Assembly (NCBI RefSeq): GCF_038449125.1
Contig: NZ_CP151800.1
Coordinates: 2,886,406-2,950,405, forward strand
Direction: 5' to 3'
DNA length: 64,000 nucleotides
Origin: Kosakonia sp. BYX6
GTDB taxonomy: Bacteria > Pseudomonadota > Gammaproteobacteria > Enterobacterales > Enterobacteriaceae
Shown in pieces: positions 13,992 through 23,279 of this stretch. The translations under genes and the position numbers were made by a program. The first letter of the stretch is position 1. The number at the start of each line of letters is the position of its first letter. Below the pieces are notes generated by a model. That model was given only the letters and a program-made list of their open reading frames with translations. It was not told the origin of the DNA and did not search any database.

Positions 13992-14405
13992 ATGCGTATC
14001 GCATATGCCGTAATTTCTTTTTTACTCATTGTCCCTGCAAGTTGGGCCGGAAATATGACATTTCAGTTTCGCAATCCTAATTTCGGCGGCAATCCTAATA
14101 ACGGTTCTTTTTTATTAAATAGCGCCCAGGCGCAAAATTCCTATACCGATCCGAATTATGACGACTATGGTGTGGAAACCACCTCGGCACTGGATAACTT
14201 CACCCAGGCCATTCAGTCGCAAATACTCGGTGGCTTGCTCACCAATATTAATACGGGGAAACCAGGGCGCATGGTGACCAGCGATTTTATCGTCGATATT
14301 TCGAATAAAGACGGGCAATTGCAATTAAATGTCACCGACCGGAAAACGGGCAAGACATCCACCATTCAGGTATCGGGCTTGCAGAGCGGTTCCACCGACT
14401 TTTAA
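13992..14405 (+). CDS. csgF: Curli assembly factor CsgF
   Basis: Secreted factor that sits at the CsgG pore exit and links secretion to CsgB-dependent nucleation. It has 137 residues with a signal peptide ending at SWA. The N-terminal pore-inserting segment [19 protein letters not shown] is the conserved part of the mature protein. The C-terminal part [18 protein letters not shown] matches E. coli. GGAGG lies just upstream of the ATG. Confidence 0.94.
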   Translation: MRIAYAVISFLLIVPASWAGNMTFQFRNPNFGGNPNNGSFLLNSAQAQNSYTDPNYDDYGVETTSALDNFTQAIQSQILGGLLTNINTGKPGRMVTSDFIVDISNKDGQLQLNVTDRKTGKTSTIQVSGLQSGSTDF

Positions 14406-14416
14406 GGACAACCCTT

Positions 14417-15250
14417 ATGCCGCGTTTATTGATTTTATTCGCCATGTGCTTATTAAGCGGTTGTTTGACCGCACCGCCGAAAGAAGCCGCGAAACCGACG
14501 CTGTTACCACGCGCGCAGAGTTATAACGATCTGACGCATTTACCGATGCCAACCGGCAGGATTTTCGTCTCGGTCTACAACATTCAGGATGAGACTGGGC
14601 AGTTTAAGCCGTATCCAGCAAGTAACTTCTCCACTGCTGTGCCGCAAAGTGCCACGGCGATGCTGGTCACTGCGCTGAAAGATTCCCGCTGGTTCGTGCC
14701 GCTGGAGCGCCAGGGTCTGCAGAACTTGCTTAATGAGCGCAAGATCATCCGCGCCGCGCAGGAAAACGGCACCGTGGCGGTAAATAACCGCAACCCGCTG
14801 CAATCACTGACCGCCGCGAATGTGATGGTGGAAGGATCGATTATTGGTTATGAGAGCAATGTCAAATCGGGCGGTATCGGCGCGCGCTACTTCGGTATTG
14901 GCGGTGACACGCAGTATCAGCTGGATCAAATTGCCGTCAACTTGCGGGTGATTAATGTCAGCACCGGCGAAATTCTCTCTTCGGTGAACACCAGCAAAAC
15001 CATTCTCTCCTACGAGGTACAGGCGGGCGTGTTCCGGTTTATTGATTACCAGCGTCTGCTGGAAGGAGAAGTGGGTTTTACCGCTAACGAGCCGGTGATG
15101 TTGTGCCTGATGTCAGCCATCGAAACGGGCGTTATTCTGCTGATTAATGACGGCATTGACAGAGGGTTATGGGATTTGCAAAACAGAGCGGAGCGTAATA
15201 ACGCAATACTCACCAAATACCGCGAGATGGCAACACCGCCGACATCCTGA
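14417..15250 (+). CDS. csgG: Curli secretion channel CsgG
   Basis: Outer-membrane lipoprotein that forms the nonameric curli export pore. It has 277 residues, the E. coli length. The lipobox is LLSGC. Conserved blocks include VFVSVYNIQDETGQFKPYPA-like text at about 50-70, the pore constriction region SNFSTAVPQSATAMLV, and SSVNTSKTILSYEVQAGVFRF. Last gene of csgDEFG, followed by a terminator. Confidence 0.95.
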   Translation: MPRLLILFAMCLLSGCLTAPPKEAAKPTLLPRAQSYNDLTHLPMPTGRIFVSVYNIQDETGQFKPYPASNFSTAVPQSATAMLVTALKDSRWFVPLERQGLQNLLNERKIIRAAQENGTVAVNNRNPLQSLTAANVMVEGSIIGYESNVKSGGIGARYFGIGGDTQYQLDQIAVNLRVINVSTGEILSSVNTSKTILSYEVQAGVFRFIDYQRLLEGEVGFTANEPVMLCLMSAIETGVILLINDGIDRGLWDLQNRAERNNAILTKYREMATPPTS

Positions 15251-15260
15251 TGCCAAATAA

Positions 15261-15286
15261 AGCGTGGCCCTTCGGTCACGCTTTTT
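15261..15286. terminator. Terminator between csgG and ycdZ
   Basis: Stem AGCGTGGCC / GGTCACGCT, loop cttc, then TTTTT on the plus strand, ten bases past the csgG stop. It overlaps the end of convergent ycdZ. Confidence 0.85.
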
Positions 15287-15758
15287 CGTGTTCTTTCAAG
15301 AGAGGAACCGTGCGGCGCGATGCCAGCCACAGCCCGCTGTTTTTCATGGCATAGCCAAACAGCAAACCGACCGCCAGCGAAGGCACCACCAACCGCCAAT
15401 CGCCCTGCCCGGCAAACGTCGCGCAGGCACCAATAAAAGTGCCGGGAACAAATGACAACAGCAGGTTTTTCGCTTGCAGGCACATCAGAAAAGCCACTAC
15501 GCCGGTCATCACATAACCGAAGATCTCCAGATGTGGAGCCAGCGCCGCACCGTGAATGATCACTTGCGCCCATGCCACGCCACTCATGACCGTGCAGGCA
15601 GAAATAATCAGCCCTTTCACGCCGCCTTGCGGGCACGCGAAATAGGCCGTACAACCGAGAAAACCCGCCCAGCTTAATAAACCGAGGGAGACGGCCACCC
15701 AGCCCCAAAGGCCAGAGAGAATGCCCGTCGTCAACGCAATTGAAAGGAGAATGTTCAT
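15276..15758 (-). CDS. ycdZ: DUF1097 membrane protein YcdZ
   Basis: Inner-membrane protein of unknown function, about 160 residues, with four to five hydrophobic segments (SIALTTGILSGLWGWVAVSL, GFLGCTAYFACPQGG, VVAFLMCLQAKNLLLSFVPG). Near identical to E. coli YcdZ over most of its length. The ATG at 15758 matches the E. coli start; the frame is open to 15806. Lies convergent to csgG and downstream of ycdY. Confidence 0.9.
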   Translation of the reverse strand: MNILLSIALTTGILSGLWGWVAVSLGLLSWAGFLGCTAYFACPQGGVKGLIISACTVMSGVAWAQVIIHGAALAPHLEIFGYVMTGVVAFLMCLQAKNLLLSFVPGTFIGACATFAGQGDWRLVVPSLAVGLLFGYAMKNSGLWLASRRTVPLLKEHEKA

Positions 15759-15860
15759 GGCGCGCATCATAGCAGATGCGCACCGGTGCAATGTGATATT
15801 CAGCACACTAATTGAAGCTTAAAAATAAGCGTTACATTTTATATGTGATAAAAATCACAT

Positions 15861-16415
15861 TTATTCATCTGATTCTTCCTGCAACTCGTCCCACATCGCC
15901 GAGATGGCATCGCGCGACAGCGGCGCCAGGGTGCGCCAAAACGGCGTAGTCGCATGCGCTTCGACCTTACCAAAGAAGGTGCCGCACCAAGGCAGCAGAT
16001 AGTCGGCAAACAGGGTTTCCAGCGCTTCACTTTCATCTTCGGCAGCGTGATCTTCCAGCCACGATGCCGCCAGCAATAACGTACCGATATGATCGGCAGG
16101 CGCATTGGTGAGCGGCATGCCACGGCTGGATAAGAAGGAACGCACTTCGGCTTCCGTTGCCCCTTCTACCCACGCGCTACGAAACGGCGACACACGACAC
16201 TCTTCACCGACAAACAGCGCGTTGTAATCCGCGGCCAGCGTCTGCGCATCGCAGTTTTTCTGCAAGCGTTCAAGCAGGTCATCCTGCTCAAGCGGCCAGC
16301 TTGCCGCCAGCTTCCCCTCGCGGATCATGGTGTACAGCGGCACCAGCAGCGGATCTTGCGGTTGGCGGTAAAACAGCGAGCCTAACACGCGGCAGAGGAT
16401 AGAAAATTCGTTCAT
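15861..16415 (-). CDS. ycdY: TorD-family chaperone YcdY
   Basis: Cytoplasmic redox-enzyme-maturation-type (TorD family) chaperone which in E. coli helps load zinc into YcdX and affects swarming. It has 184 residues, the E. coli length, all helical by composition, with the family motif SAWVEGATEAEVRSFL in the middle. I use the ATG at 16415 (MNEFSILCRVLGSLFYRQ); the upstream in-frame part to 16511 overlaps ycdX and has no similarity. Next to ycdX as in E. coli, 19 bases apart. Confidence 0.93.
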   Translation of the reverse strand: MNEFSILCRVLGSLFYRQPQDPLLVPLYTMIREGKLAASWPLEQDDLLERLQKNCDAQTLAADYNALFVGEECRVSPFRSAWVEGATEAEVRSFLSSRGMPLTNAPADHIGTLLLAASWLEDHAAEDESEALETLFADYLLPWCGTFFGKVEAHATTPFWRTLAPLSRDAISAMWDELQEESDE

Positions 16416-16434
16416 TCTGTTGTTCCAGTCAGTA

Positions 16435-17172
16435 TTAAAGTTCAGCAAATTCGCTAATCGGTGCCATGCCGCGTGATTCCAGGAAGCTAAGCAGGCGGCG
16501 CGGCGACACATTAAGGATACGATCTTCCGGGAATCCTACCTCGTCGAGCACTTTACGGCATTCGGTAAAATCGCCCAGGCTGAAGGCGGTATGAGAATCC
16601 GACCCCAGCGCCACCCAGCCGCCGGCATCGCGTACCGCGGCGGCAATTGCGCGGCAGTTGGCTTCACTGCCTTTGCGCGAGTGAATAAAGGAAGAGTTAT
16701 TGATCTCCAGCGCCACGTCATATTTCGCCGCCGCCGCGGCAATCGCCGGAATATCGACTTCAAATTTTGGGTTGCCAGGGTGGCTGATAATGTGGACATT
16801 GCCGCTGGCCATCGTCGCGATCATCGCTTCGGTATGCGTGGCTTTGTCTTGCGGCGCAAAAACCGGTTCGTGGAAACCGGCGATGATCAAATCCAGGGAC
16901 GTTAACATCGGGCCGGTGCAGTCAATCTCACCGTCGGTGTTTTTAATATTGGCTTCGATACCGCGCAAAATGCCGACGCCATCGATAAGGCGCGGCCAGA
17001 TACGCATATTGACGAAGTGCCAGTAGTGCGGGGCATCCGCCATATCCGGACCGTGATCGGTAATCGCGAAAAGCTTGATGCCCTTGCGTTTCGCCTCGGC
17101 AATATAGTCGTGAAGCGTACTGTAAGCGTGGGTGCTGGCGACGGTATGCATATGCAGGTCAACGGGATACAT
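16435..17172 (-). CDS. ycdX: PHP-domain zinc phosphatase YcdX
   Basis: Cytoplasmic phosphatase of the polymerase and histidinol phosphatase (PHP) family with a trinuclear zinc site. It has 245 residues. Metal-binding blocks are DLHMHTVAS (5-13), [18 protein letters not shown], and [11 protein letters not shown] near the C-terminus. Length and sequence equal E. coli YcdX. First gene of ycdX-ycdY, cotranscribed with its chaperone. Confidence 0.94.
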   Translation of the reverse strand: MYPVDLHMHTVASTHAYSTLHDYIAEAKRKGIKLFAITDHGPDMADAPHYWHFVNMRIWPRLIDGVGILRGIEANIKNTDGEIDCTGPMLTSLDLIIAGFHEPVFAPQDKATHTEAMIATMASGNVHIISHPGNPKFEVDIPAIAAAAAKYDVALEINNSSFIHSRKGSEANCRAIAAAVRDAGGWVALGSDSHTAFSLGDFTECRKVLDEVGFPEDRILNVSPRRLLSFLESRGMAPISEFAEL

Positions 17173-17230
17173 GGCTCACTCCGGTAGTTATTTTCGGCAA
17201 GAATAGCAGTTATCGTTATACAGTTTAATG

Positions 17231-17251
17231 AAAACCCGGCCACGCCGGGTT
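17231..17251 (-). terminator. Terminator of ghrA
   Basis: Stem AACCCGGC / GCCGGGTT with loop of three, followed on the minus strand by TTTT; begins five bases past the ghrA stop. Confidence 0.75.
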
Positions 17252-17255
17252 CCAA

Positions 17256-18194
17256 TTAATAGCCGCGTTGCCTGTCCACGCGTCCGCTTACTTGCTCGCC
17301 CCGCTCCAGTTGCCCGATGGTACGGCTAATAAAAGCGATGGCTTCAGCAGGCCGGGTCACGGCCGCCACATGCGGCGTAATGGCTACGCACGGATGCGCC
17401 CACAGCGGATTGTTCGCAGGCAGCGGCTCCTGATTAAACACATCCAGCATCGCGCCCTTCACTTTGCCGCTGTCCAGCGCCTGTAACAGATCGCTCTCCA
17501 CCACATGAACACCGCGCGCCAGGTTCATCACATAGCTGTTATCCGCCAGTTGCTCGAGCAGCGAATGGTTGATGATGCCCGCAGTTTCAGGCGTGTTCGG
17601 CAACAGGTTGATCAGCACGCGGGTGCCATGCAGGAAATCGCTCAATTCATTGCTTCCGGCGAAACTGGTTACGCCAGGCAGCGATTTGCGGCTGCGGCTC
17701 CAGCAGCGCAGCGGGAACCCCCACGCGTGGAGGCTTTCGGCAACTTTCGCGCCCAACACACCCGCGCCGAGAATGCCGATGGTGAAATCTTCGCGTTCAT
17801 ATTCATCGAGCGGCTGCCATTTCGCCTGCTGTTTTAAGGTCTGGTAATCATCGAAACGACGAAACCAGTGCAGCACCTGGCTTACGGCATATTCCTGCAT
17901 TTGCAGCGCCATACCGGTGTCTTCAAGGCGAAACAGCGGGATGGATTCACCGAGCATATCCGGGTTGTTTTTTAACTGGCTGAGAATGGCGTCGACACCG
18001 GCGCCCAGCGCAAAGACGCCCTTCAGCGTGCGCCCTTTAAGCATTTCAACAGGCGGATGCCACACCAGTGCATAATCGGCGGGTGCGTTATCGCCACGCG
18101 TCCAAATACGAATGTTAGCCTGCGGTAACGCGCGGCTCAGCGCATTAACCCAGTAGTGGTTATCAAATGAGGGGTGATAAAAGATTATGTCCAT
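17256..18194 (-). CDS. ghrA: Glyoxylate/hydroxypyruvate reductase A
   Basis: NADPH-dependent reductase turning glyoxylate to glycolate and hydroxypyruvate to glycerate. It has 312 residues, the same as E. coli GhrA. D-2-hydroxyacid dehydrogenase features seen: the Rossmann motif [24 protein letters not shown], the catalytic Arg block [14 protein letters not shown], the Glu in DVFNQEPLP and the catalytic His in [11 protein letters not shown]. Single-gene unit followed by a terminator. Confidence 0.94.
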   Translation of the reverse strand: MDIIFYHPSFDNHYWVNALSRALPQANIRIWTRGDNAPADYALVWHPPVEMLKGRTLKGVFALGAGVDAILSQLKNNPDMLGESIPLFRLEDTGMALQMQEYAVSQVLHWFRRFDDYQTLKQQAKWQPLDEYEREDFTIGILGAGVLGAKVAESLHAWGFPLRCWSRSRKSLPGVTSFAGSNELSDFLHGTRVLINLLPNTPETAGIINHSLLEQLADNSYVMNLARGVHVVESDLLQALDSGKVKGAMLDVFNQEPLPANNPLWAHPCVAITPHVAAVTRPAEAIAFISRTIGQLERGEQVSGRVDRQRGY

Positions 18195-18434
18195 GTCAAC
18201 TCCAGCGAATGTTGTGTTGTTGGCGATTTTTTATGCGGCTGATTAGCATAACAAATATATTCAGCGTCACGCGCAGAAAGTGCCGTGACGAGAAAAAAAG
18301 CGATTTCAGAACGTTTAAGAAGCAGGTTGTTTGAAGTTTGCCTAAACGCGCCAATTTATTGAAAAAGAAGATTGACGGCGTTACGGGTTTTCCCTACATT
18401 AGCGCCCGTCCCGGCAACATCGGGAAGACAATGT

Positions 18435-18522
18435 GGTGAGGTGTCCGAGTGGCTGAAGGAGCACGCCTGGAAAGTGTGTATACGGCAACGTATCGGGGGT
18501 TCGAATCCCCCCCTCACCGCCA
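18435..18522 (+). tRNA. serX: tRNA-Ser (anticodon GGA), copy 1
   Basis: 88-base class II tRNA. Acceptor arms are GGTGAGG / CCTCACC with encoded GCCA end; the anticodon loop CTGGAAA gives GGA (serine UCC/UCU); there is a long variable arm (GTATACGGCAACGTAT region) and T-arm GGGGGTTCGAATCCCCC. Same place as E. coli serX beside ghrA. A second identical copy lies 473 bases on. Confidence 0.97.
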
Positions 18523-18650
18523 TTATTTAAAGAAGAGCTCGCATGCAAATGCGGGCTTTTTTTTCGCATATTGCAATATGCCGGGGGGATGAGCCCCCCG
18601 ACCGGGGTTCGACAACGGGCGAGCGAAGCGAGTCAATCCCCCCGATCCCC
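18523..18650 (+). repeat. tRNA-distal repeat unit 1 (internally deleted)
   Basis: Follows tRNA-Ser copy 1. Contains a terminator hairpin (AGCTCGCAT / ATGCGGGCT, 18536-18557, then T8), then GACCGGGGTTCGACAACGGG and GCGAGCGAAGCGAGTCAATC. Compared with units 2 and 3 it lacks about 60 bases between these two blocks. Confidence 0.75.
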
Positions 18651-18663
18651 TCTTCAGCATCTG

Positions 18664-18745
18664 TGTCCAACGCCTGATGGCGGCTGCGCCTTATCAGGCC
18701 TACTCGGGCCTGTAGGTCGGATAAGCATTAGCGCCATCCGACACT
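18664..18745 (+). repeat. REP/BIME element
   Basis: Palindromic enterobacterial REP-type sequence (CGCCTGATGGCGGCTGCGCC, TTATCAGGCCTAC, then GTCGGATAAGCATTAGCGCC) between the two tRNA genes. A copy in the opposite orientation lies at 19359-19436. Confidence 0.8.
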
Positions 18746-18907
18746 GCTTGAACCCCGCAAATCCCCGCATAATCCACGCCAAATCCCGCCATTGCTCACA
18801 CCTTAAGCGAACAATTATGAAAGCTGAAAATCTGCTTGACCGCTTCAGCGCAACTCCCTATAGTAGCGCCCCGTTGCCCACCTAAGTGGCGGGTAGCAAT
18901 ACAATGT

Positions 18908-18995
18908 GGTGAGGTGTCCGAGTGGCTGAAGGAGCACGCCTGGAAAGTGTGTATACGGCAACGTATCGGGGGTTCGAATCCCCCCCTCACCGCCA
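18908..18995 (+). tRNA. tRNA-Ser (anticodon GGA), copy 2
   Basis: Identical over 88 bases to the tRNA at 18435. The 15-base leader up to CAATGTGGT and the sequence after CCA (ATTATTTAAAGAAGAGCTCG) are also shared, showing a recent tandem duplication or gene conversion of the whole unit. Confidence 0.97.
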
Positions 18996-19177
18996 TTATT
19001 TAAAGAAGAGCTCGCATGCAAATGCGGGCTTTTTTTTCGCATATTGCAATATGCCGGGGGGATGAGAATCCCCGACCGGGGTTCGACAACGGGCAACTGC
19101 CCGTTGGACAGATGACGAGCCCGCGAGGAGTCTGCCCGAAGGGCGAGCGAAGCGAGTCAATCCCCCCCTCACCGCCA
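18996..19177 (+). repeat. tRNA-distal repeat unit 2, ending in a copy of the tRNA 3' end
   Basis: 182 bases from the CCA of tRNA copy 2 to the next CCCCCCTCACCGCCA. It holds a terminator hairpin (about 19009-19038), then the block with GACCGGGGTTCGACAACGGG and GCGAGCGAAGCGAGTCAATC, and ends with the last 16 or so bases of the tRNA followed by ATTATTT as after the real genes. Confidence 0.85.
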
Positions 19178-19354
19178 TTATTTCAGATGAGAGCCTGTAC
19201 GAAAGTACGGGCTTTTTTCTTTTATATTCTTCCGCCAGGGGGGGATGAGAATCCCCGACCGGGGTTCGACAACGGGCAACTGCCCGTTGGACAGATGACG
19301 AGCCCGCGAGGAATCTGCCCGAAGGGCGAGCGAAGCGAGTCAATCCCCACGCCA
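19178..19354 (+). repeat. tRNA-distal repeat unit 3
   Basis: 177-base unit with the same plan: hairpin AGCCTGTAC / GTACGGGCT (19192-19213) with T-run, then the same 110-base block almost base for base as unit 2, ending in a degenerate tRNA end CAATCCCCACGCCA. The period of about 180 bases and the tRNA 3' remnants recall the rtT repeats behind E. coli tyrT. Confidence 0.85.
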
Positions 19355-19358
19355 ACAT

Positions 19359-19436
19359 TTCGCCGGATGGCGCTTACGCTTATCCGGCCTACAAGCCTGA
19401 GTAGGCCTGATAAGGCGCAGCCGCCATCAGGCAATT
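19359..19436 (-). repeat. REP/BIME element, inverse copy
   Basis: GCCGGATGGCGCTTACGC, CTTATCCGGCCTAC, TGATAAGGCGCAGCCGCC: REP-type palindromes oriented opposite to the element at 18664-18745. Confidence 0.8.
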
Positions 19437-19452
19437 TTGCTGGCGATAAAAA

Positions 19453-19480
19453 AATAAAACCCGGTTTCCCGGGTTTTATT
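19453..19480 (-). terminator. Terminator of phoH
   Basis: Stem AATAAAACCCGG / CCGGGTTTTATT with a four-base loop, about 18 bases past the phoH stop; A and T flanks allow action in both directions. Confidence 0.85.
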
Positions 19481-19497
19481 CTTAAGCACCAACCACC

Positions 19498-20559
19498 TCA
19501 ATCGTACGCTTTTAACGTACGTTGACAGAGTGCGGAGCGTACGCAGTCATCTTTGTTAAAACGCACCACGCCGATCATCTCATCTTCCTCAAAACGCGCC
19601 AGCGCATCGCTCAAGCCGGATTTCACACCCGCGGGCAAATCACACTGGGTGATATCACCGTTAACAATCACGGTCACGTTCTCCCCGAGGCGCGTCAAAA
19701 ACATCTTCATTTGCGCAGCAGTGACATTCTGAGCCTCGTCGAGAATGACCACTGCATTTTCAAAGGTACGTCCGCGCATATAGGCGAACGGCGCGATTTC
19801 CACCTTACCAATCTCAGGTCGCAGGCAGTATTGCATAAAGGACGCGCCCAGGCGTTTCAACAGCACGTCATAAACGGGCCGGAAGTAAGGCGCGAACTTC
19901 TCCGAAATATCACCGGGTAAGAAGCCGAGATCTTCATCGGCTTGCAGAACCGGTCGGGTGACAATAATCCTCTCCACGTCCTTATGGATCAGGGCCTCGG
20001 CAGCTTTTGCCGCGCTGATCCACGTTTTTCCGCATCCCGCTTCGCCCGTTGCGAAAATCAGTTGCTTACTCTCAATAGCATTCAGGTAGTGCTCCTGAGC
20101 TTCATTACGCGCGGCAATTGGAGATGTATCACGGCTGTCCCGCGCCATGCCAATTGCTTCAACGCCACTCATCTGCACAAGCGAGGTGACCGACTCTTCT
20201 TCACGTTGTTTATGACTGCGTGAATCACGTCTCAGCACGCGTTTCGCTTCACGACGAGCTTTGATCACTGCTTTCTGTCTTCCCATGGATAGCACCTTGA
20301 GTTGTTGGTTTACATCACGCGCGTCGAAATCGACGCCATTATGCGCACAAACGTCTGAGGGTTGGCTTCCTTGTAAGCCTTTGCTTGCCTTTGAAAATGA
20401 CGTGGCAGAACGGACAGCATTATCGTCTGTCACATCGCTGGAAGGAGATAAGGAATAAGAGAAGGAAAATTCAGGGGTGAAGAAGTCACTGCCGAAGGTC
20501 ACACCTTCGTGCCGGGTCTTGCGTGGTCTTTTTGTGTGTCCGCTACAGGACTTTACCAT
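19498..20559 (-). CDS. phoH: Phosphate-starvation-inducible ATPase PhoH
   Basis: Cytoplasmic P-loop ATPase of the PhoH family, induced by phosphate limitation in E. coli; its physiological job is unclear. Walker A ATGEAGCGKTW and Walker B AVVILDEAQN are plain, with the family motif QMKMFLTRLGENVTVIVNGD between them and the C-terminus. The start is open to choice: ATG at 20559 has GGAG upstream and fits the longer E. coli form; ATG at 20286 (MGRQKAVIKARREAK) has AAGGTG upstream and gives the 262-residue conserved core. A Pho box lies 146 bases upstream of the long start. Confidence 0.93.
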   Translation of the reverse strand: MVKSCSGHTKRPRKTRHEGVTFGSDFFTPEFSFSYSLSPSSDVTDDNAVRSATSFSKASKGLQGSQPSDVCAHNGVDFDARDVNQQLKVLSMGRQKAVIKARREAKRVLRRDSRSHKQREEESVTSLVQMSGVEAIGMARDSRDTSPIAARNEAQEHYLNAIESKQLIFATGEAGCGKTWISAAKAAEALIHKDVERIIVTRPVLQADEDLGFLPGDISEKFAPYFRPVYDVLLKRLGASFMQYCLRPEIGKVEIAPFAYMRGRTFENAVVILDEAQNVTAAQMKMFLTRLGENVTVIVNGDITQCDLPAGVKSGLSDALARFEEDEMIGVVRFNKDDCVRSALCQRTLKAYD

Positions 20560-20704
20560 CCGCGATCTCCAGATAAACTTCATCACCGCAGGGGATAACC
20601 GCTTTTACTAATTACCTTAAAGCGTAGCATCATTGCAACATTATTTTTACTTAAAGATAACGTGCATGACCTCTGCGTCGCTGTACAGAGTTTCGTTCAG
20701 GAAT

Positions 20705-20722
20705 ATTACAGTAAAATAACAG
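20705..20722 (-). promoter_or_regulatory. Pho box upstream of phoH
   Basis: Minus strand reads CTGTTAT-TTTA-CTGTAAT: two 7-base PhoB half sites (consensus CTGTCAT) spaced by four bases, oriented towards phoH. Supports PhoB control, as known in E. coli. Confidence 0.7.
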
Positions 20723-20794
20723 ATACTTTCTAATACGAAAAAATGATATCTGGATGGCAGAAAAGAGATGTTCTGGAACAACGGATAACAGAAC

Positions 20795-20817
20795 ATCCTG
20801 CCCGGAGCGAGCAGGAT
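20795..20817 (-). terminator. Possible terminator of efeUOB
   Basis: Stem ATCCTGC / GCAGGAT eight bases past the efeB stop; only a weak T-rich stretch (TGTTCTG) follows on the minus strand. Confidence 0.4.
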
Positions 20818-20824
20818 AGGATCT

Positions 20825-22108
20825 TTACGCATCGAGTAATGGCTGAGCAAGATAGTGGCTGTTCTCTTTCACGCCAGGCAGCACAAAGAAGTACCCACCG
20901 CCGATCGGGCGAATGTACTCCTCCAGCGCCTCTCCGTTCAGGCGCTTTTGCACGGTCAAAAAACCTTTTTCCAGGTCGTGCTGATAGCAGACAAACAGCA
21001 GGCCCATATCCAGTTGCCCAGAATTGGTCACGCCGAGCGAATAACTATAACCCCGGCGCATCATCAGGCTGGATTGCGTCTCCTGCGTACGCGGGTTCGC
21101 CAGGCGGATATGGCTGTCGAGGGCAATCACATCGCCGTCGGGATCTTTGGTGTAATCCGGGACATCGTGTTCATTCTGCATACCAAGCGGTGCGCCAGAA
21201 TGTTTATCGCGCCCGAAAATCGTCTGCTGCTCTTTCAACGGGGTACGATCCCAGAACTCGACATGGAACTGGACAATGCGCACCGCCTGATAGCTACCGC
21301 CCACCGCCCAAGCTGGTTCTCCCTGTTCGCCGGTCACCCACACCACGTTGTCCATCAGCGCGTTATCGCTGCTGTCCGGGTTGGCGGTGCCGTCTTTAAA
21401 ACCCAGCAGATTAACCGGCGTCTCTTTACCCTGGCTGCGCGCCGCGTGATCGGAAATAAACCCTTCCCGCTTCCAGCGCACGCTGAGCAAATCCGGCGTG
21501 TGTTTGATCAGATCGCGCAGCGCGTGAATCACCGTGTCCTGCGTGTTGGCGCAAATCTGCAACAGCAGATCGCCATGACACAGCGCCGCATCGAGGGAGT
21601 CGTTGGGGAAACGCTCCATCTTTTGCAGCTTTTTCGGTTTCAGTGCGCTTAACCCAAAGCGTTCGTCGAACAGCGACTGGCCGACAGAAACCGTGATGGT
21701 CAGGTTATCCGGCGCGATAAACGGCCCGAGGATGCCGGAATCCATTGGCGGCAGGCGCGGGTTTGGCGTATCCGGCGCCGGGCCGCCGGCGGTGAGAAAC
21801 GTAATGCGCTGTGTCAGTAAGCGAAATAAACGTTCAAGGTCGGTTTTATTCGCCGCCAGTACATCAAAGGCCACCAGCATCATCGACGCCTGTTGCGGCG
21901 TCAAAATGCCGCTCTGGTGCTCGCCCAAAAAAGGCTGTTTTTCCATGCGGGAATCCGGCGAGAGCGTGCCCGGTGCGCTTTGCGGTTTTGCCGCGTGTGC
22001 GACAGGGCAACCGCCAGTCAGCGCAAGCGCGCCTCCCAGCGCGCCCATACTTTTTAATAAACGGCGCCGGGAAGGCTCACTGACGCCGTTGTCATCATGT
22101 TGTTTCAT
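20825..22108 (-). CDS. efeB: Deferrochelatase / DyP peroxidase EfeB
   Basis: Tat-exported periplasmic haem-dependent DyP-type peroxidase of the EfeUOB iron uptake system. It has 427 residues. The twin-arginine signal is [18 protein letters not shown]. DyP motifs are GFKDGTANP (GxxDG) and the C-terminal block RRGYSYSLG with [16 protein letters not shown] start at MKQHDD (22108), four bases after the efeO stop, as in E. coli; the frame is open to 22135. Third gene of efeUOB. Confidence 0.94.
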   Translation of the reverse strand: MKQHDDNGVSEPSRRRLLKSMGALGGALALTGGCPVAHAAKPQSAPGTLSPDSRMEKQPFLGEHQSGILTPQQASMMLVAFDVLAANKTDLERLFRLLTQRITFLTAGGPAPDTPNPRLPPMDSGILGPFIAPDNLTITVSVGQSLFDERFGLSALKPKKLQKMERFPNDSLDAALCHGDLLLQICANTQDTVIHALRDLIKHTPDLLSVRWKREGFISDHAARSQGKETPVNLLGFKDGTANPDSSDNALMDNVVWVTGEQGEPAWAVGGSYQAVRIVQFHVEFWDRTPLKEQQTIFGRDKHSGAPLGMQNEHDVPDYTKDPDGDVIALDSHIRLANPRTQETQSSLMMRRGYSYSLGVTNSGQLDMGLLFVCYQHDLEKGFLTVQKRLNGEALEEYIRPIGGGYFFVLPGVKENSHYLAQPLLDA

Positions 22109-22112
22109 GGTA

Positions 22113-23240
22113 TTAGTCCAGTCCCAGCACACCACGCAGCTGAGCCAGGTCTTCAGCCAGGGTGGTAATCGGCCCTTTTAACGCATTGCGATCGGCATCG
22201 GTCAACTTGTCGTAAGTTTCATAGCCCTCTTTGGTGCGGTATTTCGCCAGAATGGCATCCACTTTCTTGAAGTTGGCATCCACTTTCGCCAGCAGTTCAG
22301 CATTCTCTTTCTGTAATTGCGGACGCAGTAAATCAACGATTTTCTGGGCGCCATCGACATTCGCCTGGAAGTCCCACAGATCGGTGTGGCTATAGCGATC
22401 TTCTTCGCCGCTGATTTTGCTCGCCGCCACTTCTTCAATCAGACCGGCGGCGCCACCCACCACTTTTGACGGCGGGAAAGCCAGTTCGTTAATGCGGGTT
22501 TGCAGATCCAGCACATCACTGTTGAGCTGATCGGCATAGTGGCTCATGTCTTTAACGCTGTTGTCGCCAAACAGCGCTTTTTCAAGACGGTGGAAACCGG
22601 TGAATTTCGGATCGGCGGCTTTTTGCTCGTAATCATCTTCGCGGGCGTCGATACTGCCATCCAGATCGGAGAAGAGTTCGGCAATCGGTTCTATACGTTC
22701 GTAGTGCTGGCGCGTTGGCGCATACAGCGCTTTCGCTTTGTCGATATCGCCCGCTTTCACCGCATCGGTAAAGGCTTTGGTACCGGAAACCAACTGCGCG
22801 GTTTCAGCAACAACATAGGCTTTATAGTCAGTAATTGCCCCGCTCAGGCTCAGCAGCGCATCGCCTTTTGCCGCGTCTGCCGTGGCTTCGCCTTTAACAA
22901 TCAACTTTCCTTTCGGGTTGGTGAGCAGACCGCAAGTCATATCATATTCGCCCGGTTGCAGGTTGGCGGTCAGCTTCTGGCTAAAACCAGGGGCGATGTT
23001 TTCGCGCTCTTCCACCACCATCACGCCTTTGAGGATTTCCCATTCGAGCGCTTTCTGGCTGTGGTTGAGGATAATAAATTGTGTTTTACCGGCGTTGACC
23101 GTCAGGTTCATCGGCTCACACTGTTTGTCCGTTACTGTAACTTTCACCTGCGGAACATCCGCAGCCTGAACCCCGAAAGCGCAAGAAATCAACGCCGCAA
23201 TCCCAAGCTGTAATGCACTACGACGAAAATGAATAGCCAT
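22113..23240 (-). CDS. efeO: Periplasmic iron uptake protein EfeO
   Basis: Periplasmic component of the EfeUOB ferrous/ferric iron importer. It has 375 residues, as in E. coli. Signal peptide ends about GVQA. An N-terminal cupredoxin-like domain ([20 protein letters not shown] to about 115) is followed by an M75 peptidase-like helical domain with the metal-binding HRLEKALFG motif. Middle gene of the operon; 39 bases separate it from efeU. Confidence 0.94.
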   Translation of the reverse strand: MAIHFRRSALQLGIAALISCAFGVQAADVPQVKVTVTDKQCEPMNLTVNAGKTQFIILNHSQKALEWEILKGVMVVEERENIAPGFSQKLTANLQPGEYDMTCGLLTNPKGKLIVKGEATADAAKGDALLSLSGAITDYKAYVVAETAQLVSGTKAFTDAVKAGDIDKAKALYAPTRQHYERIEPIAELFSDLDGSIDAREDDYEQKAADPKFTGFHRLEKALFGDNSVKDMSHYADQLNSDVLDLQTRINELAFPPSKVVGGAAGLIEEVAASKISGEEDRYSHTDLWDFQANVDGAQKIVDLLRPQLQKENAELLAKVDANFKKVDAILAKYRTKEGYETYDKLTDADRNALKGPITTLAEDLAQLRGVLGLD

Positions 23241-23279
23241 GACCCTTCCCTTACTAAGTGTGTTGTAACTATAAAGTGA

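Noticed and set aside
18522-19177. tRNA 3' remnant as a genomic-island att site
   Set aside because: No integrase or island lies between the copies; the regular spacing of about 180 bases fits rtT-like tandem repeats better.
18571-19525. Open frames of 60-170 codons on both strands across the tRNA repeats
   Set aside because: They run through tRNA genes, hairpins and repeats; their internal repeats mirror the DNA repeats and do not point to a protein.
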